Assembly (NCBI GenBank): GCA_002197995.1 | Contig: NGZR01000004.1 | Span: forward strand, 2,108,001 to 2,172,000 | Direction: 5' to 3' | Source of the DNA: Gaeumannomyces sp. JS-464 | Taxonomy: Eukaryota > Ascomycota > Sordariomycetes > Magnaporthales > Magnaporthaceae | DNA: 64,000 nt | Part shown: piece by piece, positions 1 through 10,330 of the stretch | How the letters are laid out: each line of letters begins with the position of its first letter | Numbering within the stretch: the stretch's first letter is position 1 | Translations under genes and position numbers: made by a program | The notes under the pieces: generated by a model | Databases searched by the model: none | The model's input: the letters and a program-made list of their open reading frames with translations, nothing else | What the model was told of the DNA's origin: nothing

Positions 1-183
1 CGGGTGAACGCGCGTCGGCTGCTCATCCAGAGCGGCGTGCCGGCCGCCCTGTCGGGCGTCATGGGCCAGTCGGCCACCAGCGACGCGCTGGGCCGCGTCT
101 TTGACTGCCTGCAGGTCGAGGAGGTTGCCCGCGGCCTACTGTTTGGCATTGTGCTCCAGGCTGTCAGGGTCATTACCCACTGA
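1..183 (+). CDS. 3' end of an unidentified host gene
   Basis: An open frame runs from the first base and ends at TGA 181-183, giving the last 60 residues of a protein whose start lies outside the window. The stretch is GC-rich with strong third-position G/C, quite unlike the decayed DNA that follows, so it is very likely real coding sequence. The residues are mixed hydrophobic and polar, with NARRLLIQSGVPAALSGVMG near the left edge and a hydrophobic end (GLLFGIVLQAVRVITH). I do not recognise the family; an oxidoreductase-like C-terminus is possible but cannot be shown from 60 residues. It marks the left border of the transposon block. Confidence 0.6.
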   Translation, partial: RVNARRLLIQSGVPAALSGVMGQSATSDALGRVFDCLQVEEVARGLLFGIVLQAVRVITH

Positions 184-675
184 GAGGGAGCCAGGCCTGT
201 GCTACGATGAGATGTTCCCAAAGAAGTACGAGAGCGTGCAATATCTACAACTTGGGATAAAATGCGTGAGCGGTTATGGCTTCATGTCTTGGCACAAATA
301 AATAACAACTTAGGGGGGCTATACTGTTCGAAAAACTTGATTGCTGTTACGATATCCGAGTGGCATAGAAAGGTTTCGAATCTCTTCCCATGGAGTCTTT
401 CCGTTTTGAATCTTTGAACAATATTTTTCCCCATTTTTTTCGTCTGTAGTATTATATATTTAATATCATCAGAGGAGCCGATGGCATTCGCATTGTTATT
501 ATCCATCTCTATCATTTGGCTTCGCAATTTTCCGAATCGTTAAACAGTTGGTCTTTTTCCCATCCTAATAGCCCAACATACATATTTTACATCGTCTCGC
601 CACCAGGTTTATCTGCATACAATACCAGAAATAACAAACAGAGGTTATCCATTGCGGGCCATGCGGAAGAGTAAA
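184..675. other. Host gene 3' flank up to the transposon border
   Basis: This is non-coding sequence of intermediate composition. It contains an AATAAATA at about 296-303 that could serve as a polyadenylation signal for the gene ending at 183. No ORF here is convincing. Similarity to the gypsy copy at 23.5 kb becomes visible only from about 676, so the true break lies somewhere in 600-690. Confidence 0.4.
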
Positions 676-1458
676 TATTACTTGTAAAAAAACTCCTTTT
701 ATAACCCAGTTAAAAGCGTTTGCTTCCATAATCGTTTTTAGCGCCGGGTTATAAAAAGCTATTGTAATTTCCGAGGAAAAAGCGTCGCGAAACTGGTAAA
801 AAATTGCCGAAACCTTTTTTGGTAAATAACTTACCTAGCTTTTCATGCTTATTAACGTGGTTAATGGGCGGGCTATTGCGGAAAAGCCCCGGATAAACCG
901 TTTATAAAAGTTCGCGAACCCGAGGAAACGTTATAATTCCCGTAGCGTGGTAAATGGTGCTTATAACTTAATCGCTGCCATTTTATTCGGGTTTATCTGG
1001 ATTTCCGCTATCGAAACGATAAGGCCTAAATATTTCGTTTTTTTACATTAAATTCGCATTTCCGGATATCGATAAATAGGTCGGCGTTAGCAAGTTTCCG
1101 TACAATTTCCTTAACGTATCGCCGGTATTTCGTTTTAATTTCGCTATAAATTAAAACGTCGTTAAAATAAGCTATAGCGTATTTATTTAAAGCGTTTTTT
1201 AACGTATGGTTAATATAATGCTAAAACGAGCTAGGGCGCCCGTTATGCTAAAATTGGCTATTAGGCATTCGAATAGCCCGAATTAGGTAATAAACGCGGT
1301 TTTCCACTTATTTTCGGGGGCGATTCGCAAGCGATTAAACGCCGCTATTATGTTAACTTTTTTATACCATTTTGCTTTCGCTAAAGCTTTTAAGGTTTTT
1401 TTAACTAAAGAAATCGGGTACCGGTTTTTAATTGTAACGTTATTTAACCTTTTATAAT
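676..1458 (-). pseudogene. Gypsy A1 reverse transcriptase, C-terminal part (RIP-decayed)
   Basis: Read on the minus strand this matches, segment by segment, the reverse transcriptase of the related copy at 23.5-24.4 kb. It is full of stop codons. The element is cut at both ends here. At about 676 it stops abruptly next to host sequence, so its RNase H, integrase and 3' LTR are missing. At 1458 it is interrupted by element B1 and resumes at 17379. The bases 1454-1458 (ATAAT) are repeated at 17374-17378 and form the target-site duplication of that insertion. Confidence 0.75.
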
Positions 1459-2017
1459 TGTTACAATTAGGGGTTTGCTTTTAGGGCAAGGCACTTCGAG
1501 GGAGGAAAGGACAATATCGCTAATCTAGTTAACAGGGGATCACGTAACTTAAAAGGACAATCTAATTGTTTGCCCTAGGGGATGCTTAAGAGCTAACTTA
1601 GGTTAATTAATGCCGAAGCCTTAGTTAAAACTATTTGAAATAGTAGGGAATCCATTTTTTATATACGCGTTATTCGTTTTTAACAATTTCCTTAAATTTG
1701 TTACTTTGATATAAATTTATAAATCCCTTTTGGATTTGTTACTTTGTTATAAATCCACAAATCTCTTTTGGATTTGTTATTTTGTTATAAATCCATAAAT
1801 CCTTTTTGGATTTATTGCTTTATTATAAATCCACAAATCCCTTTTAAATTTGTTATTTTGTTATAAATTTACAAATCCTTTTTAAATTTGTTACTTTGTT
1901 ATAAATTTACAAATCCCTTTTAAGTTACGTGATTTTCACGTATTCCAATGCGGGGTGGGGTGCCATTTGGAGCCCTTCCCGTCCTATTGTTTTAAAGCTT
2001 GCATACTGGTCGTAATA
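1459..2017 (-). repeat. 3' LTR of B1
   Basis: It starts TGTTACAATTAGGGG on the plus strand and ends CGTAATA (originally CGTAACA), so it has the TG...CA form with one RIP change. About 1690-1930 is a tandem array of roughly six copies of a 38-bp unit with inverted ends (GGATTTGT...ACAAATCC). The B2 LTRs carry about three such copies and the solo LTR at 41732 two, which explains most of the length difference within the family. Confidence 0.85.
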
Positions 2018-2034
2018 TCAGGTTTCCCCTTTTA
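2018..2034 (-). other. Polypurine tract of B1
   Basis: On the minus strand AAAAGGGGAAACC sits directly before the 3' LTR. The same tract is found at the same place in B2 (about 32798-32814). It is the expected primer site for plus-strand DNA synthesis and supports the minus orientation of the element. Confidence 0.7.
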
Positions 2035-2237
2035 AACTAAATCCTTTTAATTACGTTTTATTGCCCCGCTTTTTATTAATAATAAGTACTTTTTTTCCTT
2101 ACTATTTCCCATCCCTTTCCATTTTAATAGGATGTTTAGTCGGGTGCGAAAACGCCTTTTTGCGAAAAAAACCGTTAATTATAAAAAGCTTTTAGCGATT
2201 GTTTTTTTTTTACTTTTTCGAAATGCTTTCCTGCTTT

Positions 2238-2640
2238 TACTATTACGAGGTTTTAAAACGTAAAAATGTAAAGCTTTTTTTTTAAGATTTATCCCGATAT
2301 ATAAAATGCTTTCGGATTAACCGATCGGGGTGCGACGTTTTAAAGCTTTCGCTTATAAAGCTTCGAATATCGTCGTGCAGCATTCCCAATTTAAAGCTAA
2401 GCTAAAAAAAAAGGAAGAAAAAGTTTTCCGTTTTCGGAAATAAAAACGGATGTGGTTGGAAAAGATAATGCGTGCTATGCGCCGTGGTATTAATTTCGTA
2501 AAAAAGTTAAAACGCGTTAAGCGGGAAAAGGCCGACCGGGACGCTCGTTAAGCTGCTTCGCAGTTTAAGCCGTTCGTAGCTCCTGCCGCTTCCTTTAACT
2601 GGTAAGCGTTTAAAGTTAATCCTAACCTAAACTTATGTTA
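2238..2640 (+). pseudogene. Antisense accessory ORF of B1 (Cys cluster and coiled coil)
   Basis: On the strand opposite to pol, between the chromodomain and the 3' LTR, this region reads as a protein in which CVKC-type cysteines are followed by a long charged helix. Recognisable pieces are NRSGCDV, RKxKRMWLEK and the RRGI motif, then a Pro/Ala-rich tail ending near NPNLNL. Several stops interrupt it; most can be explained by C-to-T or G-to-A changes. The same reading exists in copy B2 at 33023-33420, where cysteines and helix are clearer. It resembles in layout Cys-cluster/coiled-coil proteins common in fungal genomes (from memory, not verified). Function unknown; the start was not found. Confidence 0.5.
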
Positions 2641-3004
2641 TAGGTTAGGGCTAGCAGCCCTACCCTGATTGCCAAGGCTATGCCTTGTGACTTGTATATA
2701 GCTCCCTTCGTGGCACAAAGCCTCCGGCAGATAGGACTTTTCCCTTTGGCAGTTGAATTTATCACTCCTTTTGGCTCCCCAACGCAACGACCCCTTTTTG
2801 GGCACAGCCTATTACAACTTATTTGCCCTTTTTTAACCTGGTAAATTATAGCTTTTTTAATAATTTTTATAAGTTGCATAGCGCAATAGTAGCGCATTTT
2901 ACCCAATTGGCCGGAGGTTTTAGGTTTGATTTTTAGTGCGACTTTTGCTAAAAACCCGATTATTAACGCGTCGGCAATCGGGTTTTTAGCCACTTTTTGC
3001 TGTT
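2641..3004 (-). other. Pol 3' tail segment of B1, absent from B2
   Basis: This stretch is closer to normal base composition than its surroundings and has an open minus-strand frame (2622-2993, 123 codons) just downstream of the chromodomain. The encoded residues are basic, with several cysteines (CNRLCPKRGRC), but I recognise no domain. Comparison with B2 around 33420 shows that B2 lacks about 470 bp here, including part of the chromodomain. Either B2 suffered a deletion or B1 gained sequence; the continuous chromodomain in B1 favours a deletion in B2. Confidence 0.35.
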
Positions 3005-4695
3005 ATTAACCTTTTTGTAAATGCTTTTGCCAGTATTCCGCTAGGGATTTTTAGCAATTTATAAGGTTGGTTTTTTTTTCCCACGTGTTTTCCTTATAGC
3101 CGTACCCTTTCCATTTAATTAGGTATTTTCCGGGCTTATTTTTTAACTTATAGTTTAAAAATTTTTCGATTTCGTATTTTTATTTTGCGTTAAATTCTAT
3201 TAACTCGTCGCTTTTAAAGCTTGGTAACGCTAATTTAAATAAGGAAATATAAAAAACCGGGTGGGATTTTATAATTAGCGGTAGTTAAAGTTTATAGTTT
3301 ACGTTCGAACCCTTTTTTAATATTTTAAACGGTTTTAGTTTTTTATAGTTTAGCTTATCGTTTAATCGTTTTGTTTTAATATTTCGTCGAAAAAGATAAA
3401 CGCTATCCCCTTTTTTAAAAGTTAATTTTTCAATTTTTTTCTTATTTGTTTAAATAGTTATGCGGTGTCGTAGCTTTTTTAGCTTCGTTTAAAAGTGTTT
3501 ATGCAATTTAATAAGCTCCGTTACTTATATTGCCGCTATTAAAGCATGTTTCCCTGTTTTAGGTTTTTTATACGTTATAAGCGTAAACCCGTAATTCGTT
3601 TAAAACGGTGTAATTCTTATGCTTTTGTAAATTAAGTTGTTATAAGCGAATTAAGCCATAAAAAGTAATTATATCTAATCGTTTTGTTTATAATTAACGT
3701 AATAACGTAAATATTGCTTTATGGTTTAATTAGTTCGCTTTGTTTATCTATTTATTTAAAAGTGGTAAACCGTTAATAAAAAGTGCTTCGCTTTTAGCAA
3801 AGCTATAAGCCTTTTTTAAAACTTGCTTGTAAACAGTTTATTTTTATCCGTAATTAAACGGTCCGGTATGCCGTATTCCGCTATTACGTGCCTAATAAAA
3901 ACGTACGTTAATTTGGTAGCGTTACTGCTTTTTTTATATAATAAAAATAAAGCATATTTGGTAAACCTGTTTATTATTATTAATATATTATTATACTTTA
4001 CTTTAATTATTGGTTTTTTGGATTAAAAAAGTTTAATAACGAAATTTATAGTAACTTTTTACCATGCTTTATTCGGTGCTAGCAAAGGTTGTAATAACCT
4101 ATACGGTTTATGTTTATTAGCTTTGTTTTTAACATAACTTTCGCAATTTTTTATTACGTTTTATATTTCGGCTTAAGTTTTTACGAACCCGTAATGTTAT
4201 TATAACCGTTTCCACGTTTTTTTACGCTTTAATAACCGTATGCCAATTAATTGTAAATTTACTGGATTTTTTTTAAGGTTTAAACTTTTCCTTATCGAAT
4301 CGTTTTAGCGAGAATTTTTTATGTTAGGATTAAAAATCCGTTTGGTTTTTCCGTTAAAATTACCCGTATTTCTTTAAGTATTACAACCTAATAGTCCGGT
4401 CGTCGGCTTAAAACGTCCGCCCGACCGTTTTCCGACCTTTTCCGGTACTCGATCCAAATATCGTAGTTTTGCAAAAACTCGTTTTAACGTATTTGTCGTT
4501 TATTTAAGTTTTTGCTAATAGTAAAATATGTTAGGTTTTTATGGTTTATATATATTATAATTTAATATTTCGCTTTATAAAAGTATGGTCGCCACTTTTT
4601 AAATGCTTAAACAATTGTTAAAAGTTTTTTGTTATAAATTTAGTAATTTAATTTAAATTTATTTAACTTTTGCGAAAAAAACACGCAAAAGTGTA
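3005..4695 (-). pseudogene. B1 pol C-terminal half: RNase H end, integrase, chromodomain
   Basis: Reading leftward on the minus strand, the order is the end of RNase H (spacer corresponding to the RPGK..ADALSR region of gypsy pol, near 4390-4480), the integrase core (near 3560-4000) and a chromodomain near 3020-3200 with the readable segment KYLIKWKGYGYKENTWE. A chromodomain at the end of integrase defines chromoviruses, which direct insertion to modified histones. Stops are frequent throughout. The gene is split at 4695 by element C1 and continues at 12726. The assignments rest mainly on alignment with the better preserved copy B2. Confidence 0.65.
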
Positions 4696-4875
4696 TGTTA
4701 CGAAGCGATCCCCAGCCACCACCCAGCCATTACCTAATGTTACGGAGCGATCCTTAACCACTACCTAGCTTGTATATATACGGCCTTCCGCCACTAGATA
4801 GATGAGAGTTTTTTTTTTTCCCTTTTCGCGTAATAATAAGCTTTTTTCCTAGCACTTAAATGTTACATTGTAATA
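4696..4875 (+). repeat. 5' LTR of C1
   Basis: It begins TGTTACGAAGCG and ends GTAATA (CA changed to TA). The first 42 bp are duplicated in tandem inside the LTR: a second TGTTACGGAGCG starts at about 4738. A TATATATA stretch follows at about 4772, suitable for the promoter. Differences from the 3' LTR are almost all transitions. Confidence 0.88.
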
Positions 4876-6480
4876 ATTTGTTGCGCCATTTTTTAAAAAC
4901 CGGTCGAAGCCGACCGCTTTTTGCCAGGACCAGGATGCAATACATTACAAAACTATAAATAAAATTACGAAGTATTACCAAAAAACCGATGGCGAACCGA
5001 TAGCTACCTACCAAAACTTTTAGGACGACCAAAAGCTACCCATATAACGGATAAAGCTTCGGGCAGCGGAGCCGCATTATAAAACGAGCGGAGCTTTGGC
5101 GAATTTTTCGCCGAGTTTTTTGCTTTAATAACTTTAATTCGAAAGGTAAAAAAAGCGAGCATAATAGCCTTTATCGGCGTTATTAGCGGTTTTAAGTAAG
5201 CGATAAACCAAATAAACGCTATTTTGTTAAAATTAAATAGCGGCGTAAATAATTTGCTTATTATTAATGCCGTTATTAAAAACAGCTTGGACCAAATGTC
5301 GGCAGCGTATTAAACCGCATTAGCCGATATTAAACGAAAAATAGCTAAAAGCGCTAAATTGGAGGAAGATAAACGGGAAGCGAACGCGTCGGAAAAAGCG
5401 GTAATAGCCCGGCTTTAAAAAGCGCGGGATAGGATTATAATCCTCGAAGCATAATAAAACTAAAGGCGGGGATTTGGCCACCAAAAGTCGACCCGTTACA
5501 AGGATTTTTTTAGCTTAAAAACGCATATACTAGCTATTAATAAGGCATTTACACTTACATTTAACGCTAATTTTTTACCGACCAGCGCTTTTTTGTTAAC
5601 CACTAGGAAAACGGCGGCTTTTCGATTTAAAGTTTATAACCTTTTAACGTTCGCAAAAAAGCAGCTTTTATTCGAAGTATAATAAAAGGCTTACGAGTTT
5701 TAAAAGGCCTAATTGCAAACCAAGTTCGCGTTAAACGGACTAGCGTTTTTAAAAGACGAAGAAAAAGTGTTATACGCCGGGCAGTTTTTCGCGGGATAAA
5801 CGTATAGCTTAGTTAAAAGCAGGATGCTTACCGACGATAACCCGTCGTTTAAATAAATCCACATTATTGCCGATTTGTTTCGCACTTTTAACCCGGTATA
5901 TATTACGACCGACGCGGTATAAGCGGCCCGACGGCATTTCGCCAGCTTTAAATAAAAAAAAAGCTTTTTCGGAGATTTTATTAACGAATTCCACCGTTTC
6001 GCCGATTTATGCGATATAATTAATGCATAACTAATAAAAGCCTTAAAAAAAAAGTTAATAGCGAATTTAGCGGGCTGCTCCGCTTTATCCTTCTATTATT
6101 ACAATTAGCTTTTAACGCATTCGATAAATGGGTGGCATTATTTCGCAATTTGTTTAATAATATCGCCGATTATGCCTATCGCTAGCGGAATTATAATTAA
6201 ACGCTTTAAAACCGCCCAAGTTCGCAGTAAAACACGGCGCATAACGACGACCTTATAAACTTTAATAAGGTTAACACCGAAAGCCGCCCTTTTATTACGC
6301 TAGCAAAAAGGAACCGGCGTATAGCCCAAAACTTTTATTTTTATTGCGGAAAAAAAGGACATATATCCCGCGTATACCTTGCGAAAACCAGCGAAATACC
6401 GGCGAAAAAAAAGTAAGCCTTGCGTTAAAACGCACGCGAGGCATTTAAAAGCAGCCATTTTAAACAAATACAAAAGGAGT
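4876..6480 (+). pseudogene. Gag of C1
   Basis: The leader with the presumed primer site follows the LTR, and a possible start ATG is at 4935. The frame is broken by many TAA/TAG codons. Near the end, at about 6330-6390, the sequence reads FYFYCGKKGHISR, a CCHC zinc knuckle in which the first cysteine has been lost (TGT to TAT, a RIP-type change). Gag forms the virus-like particle and packages the RNA. The length, about 500 codons, is normal for a fungal gypsy gag. Confidence 0.65.
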
Positions 6481-9400
6481 TTTTTTTTAGCTTTATAAGC
6501 TTTAATATAACTTTTTCCTTTTTTATATATTTACGTTTAGTAATATAAAAGCATTTTATGCCGATCGCTAATCGATACGGGATGTTTACTATAAGCGTTT
6601 ATTAATAACTTTTTCGCGCATAAATACCAGCTTTTACGCTAACCTTTACCGCGATTAAAACTATTTTATTTCGCAAACGAAAACATTATAAAATATATTA
6701 CCGAGTACGTTAAAACACGATATTATTTCGCCGATAAAACGGAAGTATTAGCAATGTATTGCTGGCTTTTAAGCGGTTTTAATGTTATTTTTAGCTTTTT
6801 TTGGCTTAAATATTATAATTTTACCATTAATTAAAAAGCAGGCATATTAGCAATAAACGGCAAAACGATAGCGGAAACTTAATACGTTATACCAAAACTG
6901 GAAATACGGATATTTAACGCTACTAATTTCCTTATTTTTTGTAAATAACTAAACGTATAAACTAAACGAACCATATTAGGAAAATTTATTACCAAAACGA
7001 CGACCGAGCGTTTAAAAAAACGCGAAATTTCGACGAAATCGCCGACGAAACGCTAACCGCTCTTTTGCAATCCATTTTAACTTTGGATAATATACCCGAC
7101 GTTATTAAACTATTATTACGCTTTTAAGCCTTTCGAAATTGGATTAATAAAGCACCGCATTTTCGACGAATTTCCGACGAAAATATTAAAAAATATTTGG
7201 AAGGAAAACTACCGGTAACCATGCAAAAGATTTTGGATAAGCTTTTTACCGAATTAAAAGATATAGTTAAATGCTTTTTGCTAAAAAACGCAAACATTTT
7301 ACCATTTTACCGGCCGTTCGATTATAAAATTAAGCTATTCGCCGGCCAAACGCTATTATATAGCTATTATAAAACTATATTATTAAAAAAATTACGCGTA
7401 ATTCGTAAATATTTAAATAAGCATTTAAATAAAGGTTTTATTCGCCCGAGCTAATTTTTTACCGCGGTGCCGGTGCTTTTCGCGCGGAAACCCGGTGGAA
7501 AAGTACGGGTTTATGTTAATTACAAAAAATTAAATAACGTTACCGTAAAAAACCGGTATTTTATCCCGCTTATTAAAAAAACTTTTAACGCGCTATTTAA
7601 AGCGAAATGGTTTTTTAAGCTGGATATTATTGCGGCATTTAACCGCTTGCAAATCGCTTTAAAAAATAAATGGAAAACAGCGTTTATTATTAGGTTCGGC
7701 CTTTTCGAATGCCTCGTTATTAATTTCGATATAATAAAAGCTTTAAACTTATTTTAACATTATATTAACCATACGTTAGGCGATATTTTAAACAAATTCG
7801 CTACCGTTTATTTAAACGACGTGCTTATTTATAGCTAAACGCGGGCGGAATATCGGCGATATATTAAAAATATAATACAAAAACTCGCGGATGCCGGCTT
7901 TACTATCGATATTAAAAAATGCGAGTTCGGCGTATAAAAAACAAAATACTTCGGCCTAGTTATTACAATAACGGGGATACGCATAAACAAAAACAAAATA
8001 CGAGCGATTAAAAAATGGCAGGAATTATATTCGCTAAAAAACTTTTAACGTTTCGTCGAATTCGTTAACTTTTACCGACGATTTATTAAAAGCTTTTTAA
8101 TTATTACGCAACTTTTAATAGTATTAATAAGCGAAAAAAGTTAACCAGGTTTATTTACAATTAAAACTTTAACGGCATTTCGATAATTAAAAAACTCCTT
8201 TTCGATTACGATTATTTTAGCTTTTTATAACCTTAATAAACGAATTATCGTAAAAACGGACGCTTTCGATTAAGCGTTTAATGGAGTTTTGTTTTAAAAA
8301 AACGATAACGGGGCTCGACGCCCGATCGCTTTCTTTTCGTTTAAACACTCGCTAATGGAATATAATTATAAAATTTATAATAAAAAACTTTTAGTTATAA
8401 TTAAAGCTTTCGAAAAATGGCGCCCTAAGCTTTAAAACGCCGAACAACCAGTAAAAGTTTAGTTAAATTATAAAAACTTTTAATATTTCGCAATTATTAA
8501 ACTTTTAAACCAATAATAAGTCCGGTAGTTAAAATTTTTTAGCGATTTTAAGTTCCAAATTATTTATAAACCAGGAAAATTAACAATTGTGCTAAATGCA
8601 TTTTCCCGATTATTAAGCGTTCGATTAGCGGATATACGCGATATAATAAACGATAAAATCGTTTTGCGCTAAAAAACGTTACTTTTAAAAAGTGTTTAGC
8701 AATTAAAACATTAGCAAAACGACGGCATACCGACATTTTTACAATATATAGCATTTTACCAATTAAATATATTAAAACCTATTAATACGCTAATTAATAA
8801 TCTTTACGAAAAATGCGAAATAATTTAAGCGATATTGGAAATATTGCAAAGCTTAATAGCTAAACAATTCCCGCATTTCGTTCGAAAATACAAAATTGCT
8901 AAAGCCGATTATTTAGCAATCCGCGAGCGTGTTTATATCGAAAACCGATTGTAAATCCCGTTTAACGACGTTTTAAAATTGCAAATTTTACATCGAATAT
9001 ATAGCCTACACGCTAAAAAAGCATCCCGGTAAAACGAAAATATACAATTTTATATAAAAAACTTACATATAGCCAGGTTTGTAACAAAACGTTAGCATTT
9101 TTATTTAAAGCTATTATTTATACAAAATGGTAAAAAAAGGAAAAAGTTCGTTAAACGAATTATTAAAACCGTTGCTAATACCATTTCGGCCGTAAACGGA
9201 TATTTCGATGGATTTTATTAAGCTATTACCGAAATGCAAGCGAAATAAAATCGAATACGAAAACGTTTTAATAATGGTAAACCGTTTAATAAAAATAAAA
9301 CATTACATTTTAATTGGTATAACGAATGCGGGTTGCCTTATTAACGCTTTTATTACGTTAATATATCGCTATTACGGCATACCAAATACTATCGTTTTTA

Positions 9401-10330
9401 ATAAAAGCACGCAATTCGTTTCGGCATTTTGGAAAGAATTATCGCGACGTTTTAGCGTTATTTTTCGTATATCGTTATCGCATTACCCGAAATCCGACGG
9501 ACAAATTAAAATAGTTAACGCGTATATAAAATAATACTTTTAAACATTTTGCTTATTTTACCAAAACGATTAGGTTATTAGCTGCTTTTAGGAAAATTCG
9601 CTAATAATAACCAGGTATTAAAAACCATATACGTTATACCATTTTTCGCCAATTACAAATAGCACCTATATATAGGCATAAAGTTAAAATTAAAGCAAAA
9701 CGAAAGCGGAATACCGGCGATTTAGCGTGAAATTTATAACGCTATTACCGTTATAAACCGTATTAAAAATTTTTTTAAATTCGTTAAAACATTAGCAAAG
9801 GCATTTAAAAAACGCTACGAGAAAATAGCGAACCGTTATTGCTAAAACGTAAAAACATTTAAAATAAGCGATTTAATTTGGGTAAATATAAAGTATATAG
9901 CGATATCCCGCTTTACGCCGAAATTTAGCGATAAATAGGTAAAACCGTTTTACGTAACTAAGGTATATCCACGCGCTTTTACTGTTAATTTGCCGGCGGA
10001 ATACAAAATCTTCCCTGTTTTTCACATATCGCTAATAGCAAAAAAAAAACCGGGCTTACCAAAATAAAAATAAATAAACCGGCAATACGCGAGGCGGGCG
10101 GATAGCGTAATATTAACGGAACATCCAAGTTAAAACGACGAAAACTTAGCGAAGGAATAGCATTTTAACGCGATTTTAAACTTTAAAAGGATACTTAAAA
10201 CATTAAAATACAAAGTAAAATGGGCTGCGCCGTATAAGCCCACGTAAAAGCCAGCACGGTTTTTGGAAAAAGCGAACGAAAAAATACAAACCTTTTACAA
10301 ACGCCATTCGGGCAAGCCAAGCCCCCCGAT
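6481..10330 (+). pseudogene. Pol of C1: protease, RT, RNase H, integrase, chromodomain
   Basis: Domains in order. The aspartic protease has LIDTGC near 6565-6580. Reverse transcriptase has open pieces at 7197-7757 (KPGGKVRVYVNYKKLNN, KLDIIAAFNRL) and the catalytic box at about 7807-7836 reading VYLNDVLIYS, where the first Asp is now Asn. RNase H is at about 8200-8460. The integrase zinc region and core are at about 8900-9540, with readable KSTQFVSAFWKEL and SDGQIKIVNAYIK. A chromodomain at about 10150-10320 reads KYKVKWAAPYKPT. Stop codons break every domain. The gene would have copied the RNA and inserted the cDNA; it is now inactive. Confidence 0.82.
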
